DNA from: Nitrospira sp. ND1 | GTDB lineage: Bacteria; Nitrospirota; Nitrospiria; Nitrospirales; Nitrospiraceae | Direction of reading: 5' to 3' | NCBI RefSeq assembly: GCF_900170025.1 | Contig: NZ_FWEX01000005.1 | Span: 45,071 to 109,070 of the forward strand | DNA: 64,000 nt | In this document: positions 8,454 through 16,026 of the stretch, one piece after another | Layout: each line of letters opens with the position of its first letter | Numbering within the stretch: position 1 is the first letter of the stretch | Made by a program: the position numbers and the translations under genes | The notes under the pieces: model-generated | Database searches by the model: none | Told to the model about the DNA's origin: nothing | Seen by the model: only the letters and a program-made list of their open reading frames with translations

Positions 8454-9208
8454 GCGCCCCTCCCCTGGCGGCGCGCCAAATAGTCGGCCAACGACATCGA
8501 CGGAGGACGCGCGGCCGATTTTCGCCCGGAGGGCGAGGGCGGAGGCAGAGCGGTGACCTCGATCCGTCCGATCGTCACATGCACGGGAGGCTCGGGAGAC
8601 GTTAGCCCTGTGGCATCGCCCGGTCGCCCTTGCTGTCTCGTGGACACCAACGAAGGCGGAGTGACGCGTGCCGACATCGGCGTCGCCTGTTGCGCCTCGA
8701 CTAACCGTGGCGGAGGCGTGATCGCTCTCTCTTGCGCAGCGGTTGCCTCACTGCGCCGTTCCTCCGGCCTTGCATTGTCGCGGGAGAACACACGAGCTGC
8801 ATGCCGGTCCGATTCGACGATCTGATTGCGCAGGGATACCGGCGGCCCTTCTCCCGGGGCTGCACTTGGGACTGCCGTTACTTTGACGACGGGCGATTCG
8901 CTCGACGGCTCCGTCCCGCGCGCCCCTGTTTCCGGCAGAACGATAGACGGCTCATCGACAGGAGCTTCGATGCGCCGTTGCGCATGGAGGAAGGCCGCCA
9001 ATGGAGGCATCGGAGCAATCGAATGACGCGGCGCCTCGGCCGGTTGGCGCTGCTCACCCGACGAGGCCACCCCGTCGATCACCGGAAGATCGGGCGTCGG
9101 CGGCTCCGGCCGATCCATCGCAGGGGCAAACATGGAACGGGTGCGCGGTTGAATCGTAGCGAGCGTTCCGGCCTGTCGTTGGACGAGTCTGGTGAGAAAA
9201 TCGCTCAT
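8450..9208 (-). CDS. Pro-rich disordered eCIS-associated protein
   Basis: 252 aa, low complexity and rich in Pro, Arg, Ser and Thr, with no membrane segment. Only the ends look ordered: MSDFLTRLVQRQAGTLATIQ with RSMFAP at the start, and HVTIGRIEVTALPP plus MSLADYLARRQGRGA at the end. This short-helix, disordered, beta-strand/YLARR layout recurs in eCIS loci next to DUF4255 genes. A scaffold or linker role is plausible, but no function is shown. The start codon overlaps the preceding stop by 4 nt (9205-9208), so it belongs to the same coupled chain. Confidence 0.78.
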   Translation of the reverse strand: MSDFLTRLVQRQAGTLATIQPRTRSMFAPAMDRPEPPTPDLPVIDGVASSGEQRQPAEAPRHSIAPMPPLAAFLHAQRRIEAPVDEPSIVLPETGARGTEPSSESPVVKVTAVPSAAPGEGPPVSLRNQIVESDRHAARVFSRDNARPEERRSEATAAQERAITPPPRLVEAQQATPMSARVTPPSLVSTRQQGRPGDATGLTSPEPPVHVTIGRIEVTALPPPSPSGRKSAARPPSMSLADYLARRQGRGA

Positions 9209-9945
9209 GAGAGTGCCATCCCCACATACAGGCGGCGCCGGTGATCGGTCATGCCGAGGATCTCGCCTTCCGTCCAGCCATAGGTGCGCGCCAGCAGATC
9301 AATTTCCTGCAGCAACCGCCGGCCTCGCACATGGATCTCGTTCCAGAAAAATCCCGCGATATCGAAGACGCTCTGCCACGCGTGCCCGCAGGCAGCGCAC
9401 CTCAAGTCGATGAGGATCTCGGCCAACGGATCGAGCTCGCTCAGTCGCGCCGCCAGGGCCGCCTGCAACTCATCCGTCCAATCAGATTCGTCCACCGTGT
9501 CAGGTCCGTTGCGCAGGCAACGCGAGAGAATCACACGGCGCGCCCGATCTAAGTCCGAAGCGGCTGCGGCGGCGGCAAGATCCCGGCTGTTCGGCCCGCG
9601 CACATCCCACGAGCGCCCCGCTTGCTCCACCCTGTGCCAGGTCGCGTCCGTCATCGAAGCCGATCCCAGCAAACCCTCGCTGGACAGTTCAAATTCGAGT
9701 CCGTTGCAGCAGGCAGGACATTCCGCATACCCATCGATGCGATCACCGAAGGTGTTTCGACGGGACTCCAACAACCGCCTATCCCGCTCCCCCACCGTCC
9801 ACTCGCACAGGGTTTCGAACGGCTCGTCGGGACAGGCATACCGCAGCAGCAACAACGCCTGGTCGAGGGGATGTCGGCCGGCCCCCTGCTCCCAGATGTC
9901 GATGACCGCCGCTGCGGAGAGTCCTGACTGGGATCTGTGCGCCAT
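9205..9945 (-). CDS. eCIS/T4-type baseplate-associated zinc-ribbon protein
   Basis: 246 aa. Two Cys pairs, CPACCNG in the middle and LRCAACGHAW further on, suggest one zinc ribbon. The C-terminal part (FFWNEIHVRGRRLLQEIDLLA, then YGWTEGEILGMTDHRRRLYV) is typical of T4 baseplate-like proteins in eCIS and T4-like loci. Start choice: GTG 9951 would overlap the tube stop by 4 nt but has GGAG only 2 nt away. ATG 9945 has the same GGAG at 8 nt, which is ideal, so I prefer it. It lies between tube and disordered protein and probably takes part in baseplate assembly. Confidence 0.8.
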   Translation of the reverse strand: MAHRSQSGLSAAAVIDIWEQGAGRHPLDQALLLLRYACPDEPFETLCEWTVGERDRRLLESRRNTFGDRIDGYAECPACCNGLEFELSSEGLLGSASMTDATWHRVEQAGRSWDVRGPNSRDLAAAAAASDLDRARRVILSRCLRNGPDTVDESDWTDELQAALAARLSELDPLAEILIDLRCAACGHAWQSVFDIAGFFWNEIHVRGRRLLQEIDLLARTYGWTEGEILGMTDHRRRLYVGMALS

Positions 9946-9947
9946 CG

Positions 9948-10469
9948 TCACGGCTCCGTAAAGGTCGGCTCCGACGGTTCTGTGACTTCATAGTCGCGTT
10001 CCCAGCCTTCGTTTTCGAGCTTCAGGGTCTGGATCGCAACCGCATTCGCATTGGCATCGCAGTCAGACTGGGCTTGATACTCCGACACCCAACAACGGAA
10101 GACCTTGTAGGCGATGGCCAGTTGTCCCGCCTCGTTGTACAGTTCGATGATGATGTCCTTCCGGAAGTCCTTGAGCGATACTTCCGCGCCCAACCCGGAC
10201 CCGAAGTTCCAGACCTTGTTCGCCCATTGCTCGAAGGCGGTGTCGTGGGTCACCCCCCGCTCAAGCGTAATGGCTTCATACTTGGTACGGCCGGGGGACT
10301 TGCGGCTGGTGCTGGGATCGCCTCCTTCGCGGTGCTCAACCACTTCGGTGGAGCGCTTCAACGAACCGACCTTGCTGACCCCCGCGACGTAACGCCCGTC
10401 CCATTTGACCCGGAATTTGAAATTCTTGTAGGGATCGAACCGATGCGTGTTGACGGTAAACTGCGCCAT
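9948..10469 (-). CDS. phage-type tail tube protein (T4 gp19 family)
   Basis: 173 aa, the usual size for this family. It starts MAQFTVNTHRFDPYKNFKFR and has VKWDGRYVAGVSKVGSLKRS, then FEQWANKVWNF and KDIIIELYNEAGQ, all typical of T4 gp19-like tube proteins, which stack into the inner tube of contractile injection systems. The start has a strong AGGAGG ribosome site 5-6 nt away, fitting a highly expressed structural protein. It is separated from the sheath gene by a palindromic repeat rather than being coupled. It is the only tube gene in the window; eCIS loci often have a second, possibly left of the window. Confidence 0.93.
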   Translation of the reverse strand: MAQFTVNTHRFDPYKNFKFRVKWDGRYVAGVSKVGSLKRSTEVVEHREGGDPSTSRKSPGRTKYEAITLERGVTHDTAFEQWANKVWNFGSGLGAEVSLKDFRKDIIIELYNEAGQLAIAYKVFRCWVSEYQAQSDCDANANAVAIQTLKLENEGWERDYEVTEPSEPTFTEP

Positions 10470-10484
10470 GTTTTCCTCCTCTTA

Positions 10485-10608
10485 GCAGGATGCTGAAAAA
10501 ATCCGCACCTTTGTTCTCGCATCGCACAGAGGCTCGACCTACGGGAATAGTACGCCTCGCCCCTGCGCTCGCTGCGGCCGCGGCGGACGGCCTTTTTGAG
10601 CATCCTGC
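10485..10608. repeat. MITE-like palindromic intergenic repeat
   Basis: A 124-nt element with 16-bp inverted ends: GCAGGATGCTGAAAAA at 10485-10500 and TTTTTGAGCATCCTGC at 10593-10608, which match with one mismatch. The GC-rich interior has no convincing gene. It fills the gap between the sheath stop and the tube start and would fold into a long hairpin in the eCIS transcript. I recall similar GGATGCTGAAAAA-ended repeats from Nitrospira genomes; this is unverified memory. It may adjust the expression of tube relative to sheath or stabilise an mRNA end. Confidence 0.7.
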
Positions 10609-10682
10609 GAGTGGTGATAAAATCGTTTCCCTATCCACCCATACACTCATCCGGCCCCGACACCCGGCTGTTCCACAAGCCG

Positions 10683-12287
10683 CTAGGTCGCGATCTGGCC
10701 GGCCATCTGCTGGAGCTTGATGATGACGAACTCCGCAGGCTTGAGCGGGGCGAATCCGACGACGATGTTGACGATGCCGAGGTTGATATCGTTCTGGGTC
10801 GTGGTCTCTTTGTCGCACTTCACGAAGTAGGCGTCCCGCGGTGCGGTGCCTTGAAATGCACCCTGCCGAAACAGGTTGTGCATGAAGGCGCCCAGGTTCA
10901 GCCTGATCTGCGCCCAGAGGGGCTCATCGTTCGGTTCGAACACCACCCACTGCGTCCCGCGATAGAGACTTTCTTCGAGGAACAGGGCCAGCCGACGAAC
11001 CGGCACATACTTGTATTCATCCGCCGCCGCATCGGCGCCCCGCATGGTCCGGGAACCCCATACCACTCGACCGTGGACCGGGAATGTCCGGAGACAATTG
11101 ATACCCAGCGGATTCAAGAGTCCGTTCTCCGCATCCGTCATATCGAGCTGCAGCCCGGCGACGCCGCTCAACGAGGCGTCGAGCCCCGCCGGCGCCTTCC
11201 ACACTCCGCGTTGGCTGTCCGTTCTCGCCATCACACCGGCAATCACGCCACAGGGCACGAAGGTCTCTACTTGTCCCCCAAGCTGTGAATCGGCCTGCTT
11301 GATGCGCGGGAAGTAGATCGCCGCGTTGCGCGCCATATCGCCGTTCAGGTTCATCCCGGGTGCCCCCGACTGTGCAGCGCCCACCGTCGCCCAGGCCGCC
11401 TTCGGATCGACGATCAGCATGGCCCGCCGCTTGACACAGTAGCTGAGCGCCTCCTGATACACGTCATCCGGCACATCCCCGCCGCGCGCGTCGGGCAGGA
11501 TACAGAGCAGGTTGAAGAGATCTATTTTTTCCAGCTGGTAGAGTCCGGTTTTACCGGTTTGGCTTCCTTTGTAGGCCGCCGCATCGAGCACGGCGCTCTC
11601 GACGGCAATGTCTGCCGGAGCCGCATTCTTCGCGGGCGTGGATTTCGTGGTGGAAGTCCAGACGTCGGCATCCGCCGACGTCCCGGCATGGGCCGTGGGC
11701 GAGCTATTCGACGGCATCGTCGTCGTAACACGGACCAGATTCGATTCCGCCAGGAGCACACGGTCCGCGCGACGCGCGCTTTCCTTCGTCGTGAGATTCA
11801 GGAATGTTTCCGTGATACCGGTGCCCCCGTCGCGCACAATCAAGTCGAACAGATCGGCGGGTGCCACGCCGAGCCGGGTGGCGACGGCGATCAGATTGGG
11901 ATCAGTCACGGACTTCTTCTCGACCCGCGCGCGAACCTGCATGCCCCACGCGCCTTCCGATGCAGCCTGCAACGTCAGGTTCGGCACTTCATAGGTCGCC
12001 TTCGCGGCACTCCCCGCGGTTGCCTTATAGAGACGCACGATCACGGCTTGTCCACCGCCGTTCAGAAAAAAGTCACGCACGGCGTAGCTCAAGGTCATAT
12101 CGCGATGCAGTCCGCCGAAGATCCGCTCGTAATCCGAAAAACTCGTGATCGTCACCGGTTGATCGGCCGGGCCGCGCACGGCCTTTCCCAGAAACCCCGT
12201 GATCGACGTGGCGACTCCGGTGATCGTGCGCACCCCGCTCGGCAGCTCCTCGATGTACACACCCGGATAGGTTGGTTGCACTGGCAT
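10683..12287 (-). CDS. contractile tail sheath protein
   Basis: 534 aa. The N-terminus PTYPGVYIEELPSGVRTITG is the hallmark of T4 gp18/Afp-type sheath proteins. FSDYERIFGG and YAVRDFFLNGGGQAVIVRL follow, and the conserved C-terminal domain contains LALFLEESLYRGTQWVVFEP, RLNLGAFMHNLFRQGAF and VVGFAPLKPAEFVII. The middle carries an insert rich in Ala, Ser and Thr. Two starts are possible: ATG 12293 abuts the GAGGAGG site, while ATG 12287 has it at 6 nt, so 12287 is preferred. The sheath contracts to drive the tube through a target membrane. It is the only sheath gene in view, whereas many eCIS loci have two or three. Confidence 0.95.
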   Translation of the reverse strand: MPVQPTYPGVYIEELPSGVRTITGVATSITGFLGKAVRGPADQPVTITSFSDYERIFGGLHRDMTLSYAVRDFFLNGGGQAVIVRLYKATAGSAAKATYEVPNLTLQAASEGAWGMQVRARVEKKSVTDPNLIAVATRLGVAPADLFDLIVRDGGTGITETFLNLTTKESARRADRVLLAESNLVRVTTTMPSNSSPTAHAGTSADADVWTSTTKSTPAKNAAPADIAVESAVLDAAAYKGSQTGKTGLYQLEKIDLFNLLCILPDARGGDVPDDVYQEALSYCVKRRAMLIVDPKAAWATVGAAQSGAPGMNLNGDMARNAAIYFPRIKQADSQLGGQVETFVPCGVIAGVMARTDSQRGVWKAPAGLDASLSGVAGLQLDMTDAENGLLNPLGINCLRTFPVHGRVVWGSRTMRGADAAADEYKYVPVRRLALFLEESLYRGTQWVVFEPNDEPLWAQIRLNLGAFMHNLFRQGAFQGTAPRDAYFVKCDKETTTQNDINLGIVNIVVGFAPLKPAEFVIIKLQQMAGQIAT

Positions 12288-12303
12288 ACTCATCCTCCTC
12301 GGC

Positions 12304-12591
12304 TTAGGACGTTCGCGTCTCGTTTCCGTCCTGTGTCAGAAATGTTCGTATCTCCTTCAGGTGCGCATGATTCAGGCTATAGATCGGCTGATTCGACGTG
12401 TCGCGTTTCAGGACCCAACCTTGCGCAACCAGCTTGTCCAACGCCTCGATCGCGAGACGTTCAGCACCTTCATCCAGGCACGGTGCGGTGATCCACCAAT
12501 TCAGCACCCCTTCCTGGGTGTCTTTCGCGCCAGGATGATGAATCAGGTAGTCGAGAATGCTGCGCCTGAACTCTGCATCGTGCTCTTCCAT
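12304..12591 (-). CDS. small winged-helix-like protein, first gene of eCIS operon
   Basis: 95 aa from ATG 12591; a GTG at 12615 would add eight residues. The sequence DAEFRRSILDYLIHHPGAKD, then GAERLAIEALDKLVAQGWVL and YSLNHAHLKEIRTFL, has the helix-turn-helix plus wing rhythm of a small winged-helix protein. Similar proteins often open eCIS loci. It may be an autoregulator or a structural accessory; there is no evidence to choose. It lies about 40 nt downstream of the inferred sigma-54 start site and 16 nt ahead of the sheath gene. Confidence 0.7.
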   Translation of the reverse strand: MEEHDAEFRRSILDYLIHHPGAKDTQEGVLNWWITAPCLDEGAERLAIEALDKLVAQGWVLKRDTSNQPIYSLNHAHLKEIRTFLTQDGNETRTS

Positions 12592-12641
12592 CAGGCCTGA
12601 TCCCCGGAGCCCCACTCCATCACGGCACTCCTGCGGGAGTG

Positions 12642-12657
12642 AGCAAGAGCAATGCCA
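12642..12657 (-). promoter_or_regulatory. sigma-54 promoter of the eCIS operon
   Basis: Read on the minus strand this is TGGCATTGCTCTTGCT. It matches the sigma-54 consensus TGGCACG-N4-TTGCW at the invariant GG (-24) and GC (-12), with exactly 10 nt between them, and at TGGCA and TTGCT. The predicted start is near 12631, so the transcript begins just ahead of the winged-helix gene and runs through sheath, tube and the rest. The gene immediately upstream on the same strand encodes a sigma-54 activator, which supports the call. Confidence 0.72.
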
Positions 12658-12716
12658 TTAGGGAGAATCCCGTTTCCTGCGTTTTAAAGGGAATCGAACA
12701 GGTGTAATCGGAGGGC

Positions 12717-12732
12717 GCGGCATTCCTGCCGC
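12717..12732. promoter_or_regulatory. dyad, possible activator (enhancer) site
   Basis: GCGGCA-TTCC-TGCCGC is a perfect 6-bp dyad about 60 nt upstream of the -24 element of the eCIS sigma-54 promoter and inside the 200-nt gap after the activator gene. It could be an upstream activating sequence bound by the Fis-type domain of that activator. It could instead be a hairpin at the end of the activator transcript, although no T-tract follows. Confidence 0.35.
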
Positions 12733-12817
12733 AGCAGCACGGTGATACAAAGTTTGAAACGGCCTTGAAAATCAGGGCGATGGCCGGTGCGGCAAAACTA
12801 CCGCGGTGGTGAGGAAC

Positions 12818-14272
12818 TTAGGCGCGGCCGTCGAACGGTGTCTGAAAGGGCGACGGACAATCGCGCGAGGAATCGGTCGGATCGTTCTGAAACGCTTCTC
12901 GATCGATCCCGTATTTTCGAAGAAGTCGTTGAAAACTGCGCCGCTCCTTGCCTGCCGCTTTGGCCGCATGCGTCACATTTCCCCGGAATGTCACCAGGGT
13001 CTTCACGAGATAGGCCCGCTCGACATCCATGGTCGCGGAGGTTTTGGCCGCGCGAAGCGAACCATCCAGACAGGGGGTCTTGGGCGCCTCCCCCGCACAC
13101 TCGATATCCTGCGCCTGAATCGTCGCGGACCCGCACATGACGACGGCTCGCTGGAGCGTACTCTCCAACTCCCGCACATTCCCCGGCCAGGCATACGCGA
13201 GCAATTTCTGGATGGCGTCTTCGGACAACCGTCGCGGGCCTTGTCCATCCGCTCGCCGGAAGCGCTGGAGAAATCGGTCGGCCAGCAAGGGAATGTCTTC
13301 CACACGCTCCCGCAGAGGCGGCACCACCAGCGACAACACATTGAGTCGGTGGAAGAGATCCTCGCGAAACTGCCGCTCCGTCACGGCCTGCCGCAGATCA
13401 TGATTGGATGCCGCGATGATCCGCACATGCGCCAGCTTCGTGCGCGAACAGCCCAACGGCCGATACTCCCGGTATTGCACGAAGCGCAGCAGCTTCGCCT
13501 GCGCGTATGGATTCAGCGCATCGACCTCGTCGAGGAACAACGTTCCCCCCTCAGCCTCCAGGACCAGCCCGCCCTGTTCGTTGGCTGCACTCGTATAGGC
13601 GCCCTTCACATGCCCGAACAATTCATTTTCAAACAACTGATCGGGCAGCGCGGCACAATTGATCGGAATAAACGCGTGGTCCTTCCTGGCGCTGGAGTAG
13701 TGAATTGCACGTGCAAACACTTCCTTCCCGGTCCCGGTTTCACCCTGCAGCAGCACCGTCGCATCCACATCGGCGAAGAGGGGAATTTTTTCAACCTGTG
13801 TCTGAAAGATAGAACTCTCTCCCACAAGCGAATCGATCCTCACGCGCTGAGACCGACCGATACCATGTGGTGTTGAACTCCGTCCGGCTACGAGGACTCG
13901 CCCGATTCGCAGGGCCAATTCGTCTCCATCGACCGGGCACAAGACAAAATCATTCAACTCCGCCGGAACTCCGTTCAGGAGCAGTGGACGGCGGCCATGC
14001 TCCGCTGCAAACAATCCTAGTATCGGCACATCCGGCCAACGACCGGCCACATCGGTCAGCCTCTGCGCCGATAAACGATCAGTAGATGGGTGGTGAAACA
14101 GCAGCACGTGCGGAGAGCGCGGAAGCGTTGCGGAAGGATCCGACACCCGGTGGAACTCTATGGTCCCTCCAGGCAGTGCACGTTGCAAAACGTTTACAAG
14201 GTGAGACTCATCGAACCAGGCATGATACTGATTGTCCGAAGTGACCAAGAGGATTCTGATGAAGTCCTTCAT
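12818..14272 (-). CDS. sigma-54-dependent enhancer-binding regulator
   Basis: 484 aa from ATG 14272, which has AAAGG 9 nt upstream; a GTG at 14281 is less likely. Residues 1-125 look like a receiver domain, but the strand that should end in the phospho-acceptor Asp reads HVLLFHHP (55-62), so the Asp is missing. Residues ~150-390 are an AAA+ sigma-54 activation domain with Walker A GETGTGKE (177-184), Walker B TLFLDEVD (244-251) and a sigma-54 contact loop GAYTSA (224-229) in place of GAFTGA. The C-terminus (~425-465) is a Fis-type helix-turn-helix ([20 protein letters not shown]). It sits directly upstream of the sigma-54 promoter of the eCIS operon and is its likely activator. Confidence 0.92.
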   Translation of the reverse strand: MKDFIRILLVTSDNQYHAWFDESHLVNVLQRALPGGTIEFHRVSDPSATLPRSPHVLLFHHPSTDRLSAQRLTDVAGRWPDVPILGLFAAEHGRRPLLLNGVPAELNDFVLCPVDGDELALRIGRVLVAGRSSTPHGIGRSQRVRIDSLVGESSIFQTQVEKIPLFADVDATVLLQGETGTGKEVFARAIHYSSARKDHAFIPINCAALPDQLFENELFGHVKGAYTSAANEQGGLVLEAEGGTLFLDEVDALNPYAQAKLLRFVQYREYRPLGCSRTKLAHVRIIAASNHDLRQAVTERQFREDLFHRLNVLSLVVPPLRERVEDIPLLADRFLQRFRRADGQGPRRLSEDAIQKLLAYAWPGNVRELESTLQRAVVMCGSATIQAQDIECAGEAPKTPCLDGSLRAAKTSATMDVERAYLVKTLVTFRGNVTHAAKAAGKERRSFQRLLRKYGIDREAFQNDPTDSSRDCPSPFQTPFDGRA

Positions 14273-14753
14273 CCGACTCACCCTTTGCTGCGAGAAGCTT
14301 ATCTACGTTCAGCCGGCGACCGGCCTGTAGACACAAACCGCCTTTCTACGTAAATGTGCACCATTCGTACCATCCGATGTGCGCTGTGCAAACGCATGTA
14401 TCAGAACGAGACACCATCGACAAACCCCGCTCGAAATACATATTCTGAATGCACCGGGTTGCGAGATGAGTGGCTTCCATCGCAGATGACCATACTGCTG
14501 GCATCTTCATGTATGTGATTCGATACAGTCCCTCGTGATTTTGGATACAGTCCGCACCACCGGTCAGCATCGCCCGCTCTTATAACACAGGACGCCGAAC
14601 CTGACCATGCACCCGCGGGATAGACCGCTCGATTCTCCACGCGTAGAATGCACGCTCGCACGGGTGATGAACAGTTCGACACCATCTACGTATTCCCAAG
14701 CGTCTTTAGCACGACAGCGGAGAACCACATGGCCTATGACAGAGGATCCAGAG
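14273..14753. other. 481-nt intergenic region with an imperfect direct repeat
   Basis: This divergent gap separates the sigma-54 regulator from the acid phosphatase gene. It is less GC-rich than its surroundings, and no convincing gene is seen on either strand. It contains an imperfect tandem direct repeat (14515-14553, listed separately). A long in-frame upstream extension of the phosphatase gene exists but has no fitting ribosome site. Confidence 0.6.
14515..14553. repeat. imperfect tandem direct repeat, operator-like
   Basis: GTGATTCGATACAGTCC (14515-14531) is followed 3 nt later by GTGATTTTGGATACAGTCC (14535-14553). The second copy has a 2-nt insertion. The GATACAGTCC cores start 22 nt apart, about two helical turns, as in tandem operator sites. 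It could serve the sigma-54 regulator gene on one side or the phosphatase gene on the other. Confidence 0.5.
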
Positions 14754-15620
14754 ATGTCGCACCTAGCACGGGGCACTAGCGCAGGAGGAGCTTTCGAACA
14801 GCATCGGTCCTGGTCCTTCCTACTTATGCTCCTCTTATTTTGTGGAGGCTGTTCGGAGGTCCGGGACAGTCATGAACTGCTGCACAGCCTGCTCTGGATG
14901 CGCACGTCTGCTGAGTACCATGTCCTCAGTGTCATGACCTATCAACGAGCGAGGGACGCGCTGGATCGCGCGTTGATCGACACGCGCTCAACAGCCAGTA
15001 TCGAACAGACCGGAGACTTTCAACACCTGCCTCCCGCCGTGATCCTGGATCTCGACGAAACAGTGCTGGACAACAGCCCCTTCGAGGCGCGGTTGATTGC
15101 ACAGCGCACCACTTTCAATCAGCCGATGTGGGAACAATGGGTACAGGAAGCCTCCGCGCAAGCGGTGCCGGGAGTCCTGGAATTTATCGCCGAGGCTCGC
15201 AAGAAAGGGGTCGCCTTGTTCTTCGTCTCGAACCGCGGGGCTCACCAGGAATCCTCAACCAGGCGCAACCTCGAGAAACTCGGCATTCACCTTCCGATCG
15301 ATCCCGATGCCCTGCTGCTCGAAGGTGAACCTCCGTTCCGGTGGCCGCCGAACAAATCGAGCCGGAGGCGATACCTGGCCGAGCGGTACCGGATCCTGCT
15401 CCTCATCGGGGACGATCTGGGAGATTTTGTCGACGGGGCACGGGACAAGCCGGAGAATCGAATCGCATTGGCCAGACAACACGACCATCGGTGGGGAAGG
15501 TCGTGGTTTCTCCTTCCCAATCCGATGTACGGTACCTGGGAAACATCGCTCACTCCACCGGGTCTCTCCGACACCGATCGGTTGACCTTCAAGCGGGAGC
15601 TGATACGCAACGTTCCTTAG
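14754..15620 (+). CDS. class B-like/e(P4)-type acid phosphatase lipoprotein (HAD superfamily)
   Basis: 288 aa from ATG 14754, chosen because GAGG lies 8 nt upstream; upstream in-frame ATGs have poorer sites. A short basic stretch and a hydrophobic core (SFLLMLLLFC) lead to GGCSE, a lipobox-like Cys, so it is probably an exported lipoprotein. The catalytic HAD signature is VILDLDETVLDN with D99 and D101; FVSNRG and LLIGDDLGDF supply motifs II and IV. The size and these motifs match the lipoprotein e(P4)/acid phosphatase family, which removes phosphate from nucleotides outside the cytoplasm. The gene stands alone. Confidence 0.88.
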   Translation: MSHLARGTSAGGAFEQHRSWSFLLMLLLFCGGCSEVRDSHELLHSLLWMRTSAEYHVLSVMTYQRARDALDRALIDTRSTASIEQTGDFQHLPPAVILDLDETVLDNSPFEARLIAQRTTFNQPMWEQWVQEASAQAVPGVLEFIAEARKKGVALFFVSNRGAHQESSTRRNLEKLGIHLPIDPDALLLEGEPPFRWPPNKSSRRRYLAERYRILLLIGDDLGDFVDGARDKPENRIALARQHDHRWGRSWFLLPNPMYGTWETSLTPPGLSDTDRLTFKRELIRNVP

Positions 15621-16026
15621 CACACCTTCCTGTCTTTCTCCTGCATAGGACAGATGAGTTCAGCCGATGCACATCACGGGCATGACCCAAAATGGAACAT
15701 CGAATGCAGCATCCAAGAAAACTGCTCCCGGAGGGTTGACAGCTGGAAGGTGAATAATGTGTACTCCGTTCTGGTCACGAATTCCTACACCATAGGATCC
15801 CGAGTGACCGGAACAACCAGAGCTCTCAGCTTGCACCAATTCCCGATTCACTCACAACCGGGACATTGGCCATCCTGACAGTCAGTTCAACCAATTTCGA
15901 CATGTACGTCCCGCGCATCAGCGCAGGGTGGGAACTGCCCAATTCCTGCTCTGGCCTCGGTAATTGAAGTGATGAATACGATCGCAGCACAACAACAGAG
16001 CGGTTTCACGAGGAGGACGTCGTTGG
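15621..16026. other. 406-nt intergenic region, no gene seen
   Basis: No ORF with a credible start and ribosome site is present. A TTGACA at 15736-15741 with TGTACT 18 nt later could be a weak promoter, but it is about 260 nt from the next gene. Nothing else stands out. Confidence 0.5.

Noticed and set aside
14607..14753. 49-residue N-terminal extension of the acid phosphatase
   Set aside because: It would place the lipoprotein signal deep inside the protein; ATG 14754 has GAGG at the right distance and puts the signal at the N-terminus.
15736..15765. TTGACA-N18-TGTACT as a promoter for an unannotated RNA or gene
   Set aside because: The -10 is weak, no ORF with a ribosome site follows, and the next gene is about 260 nt away.
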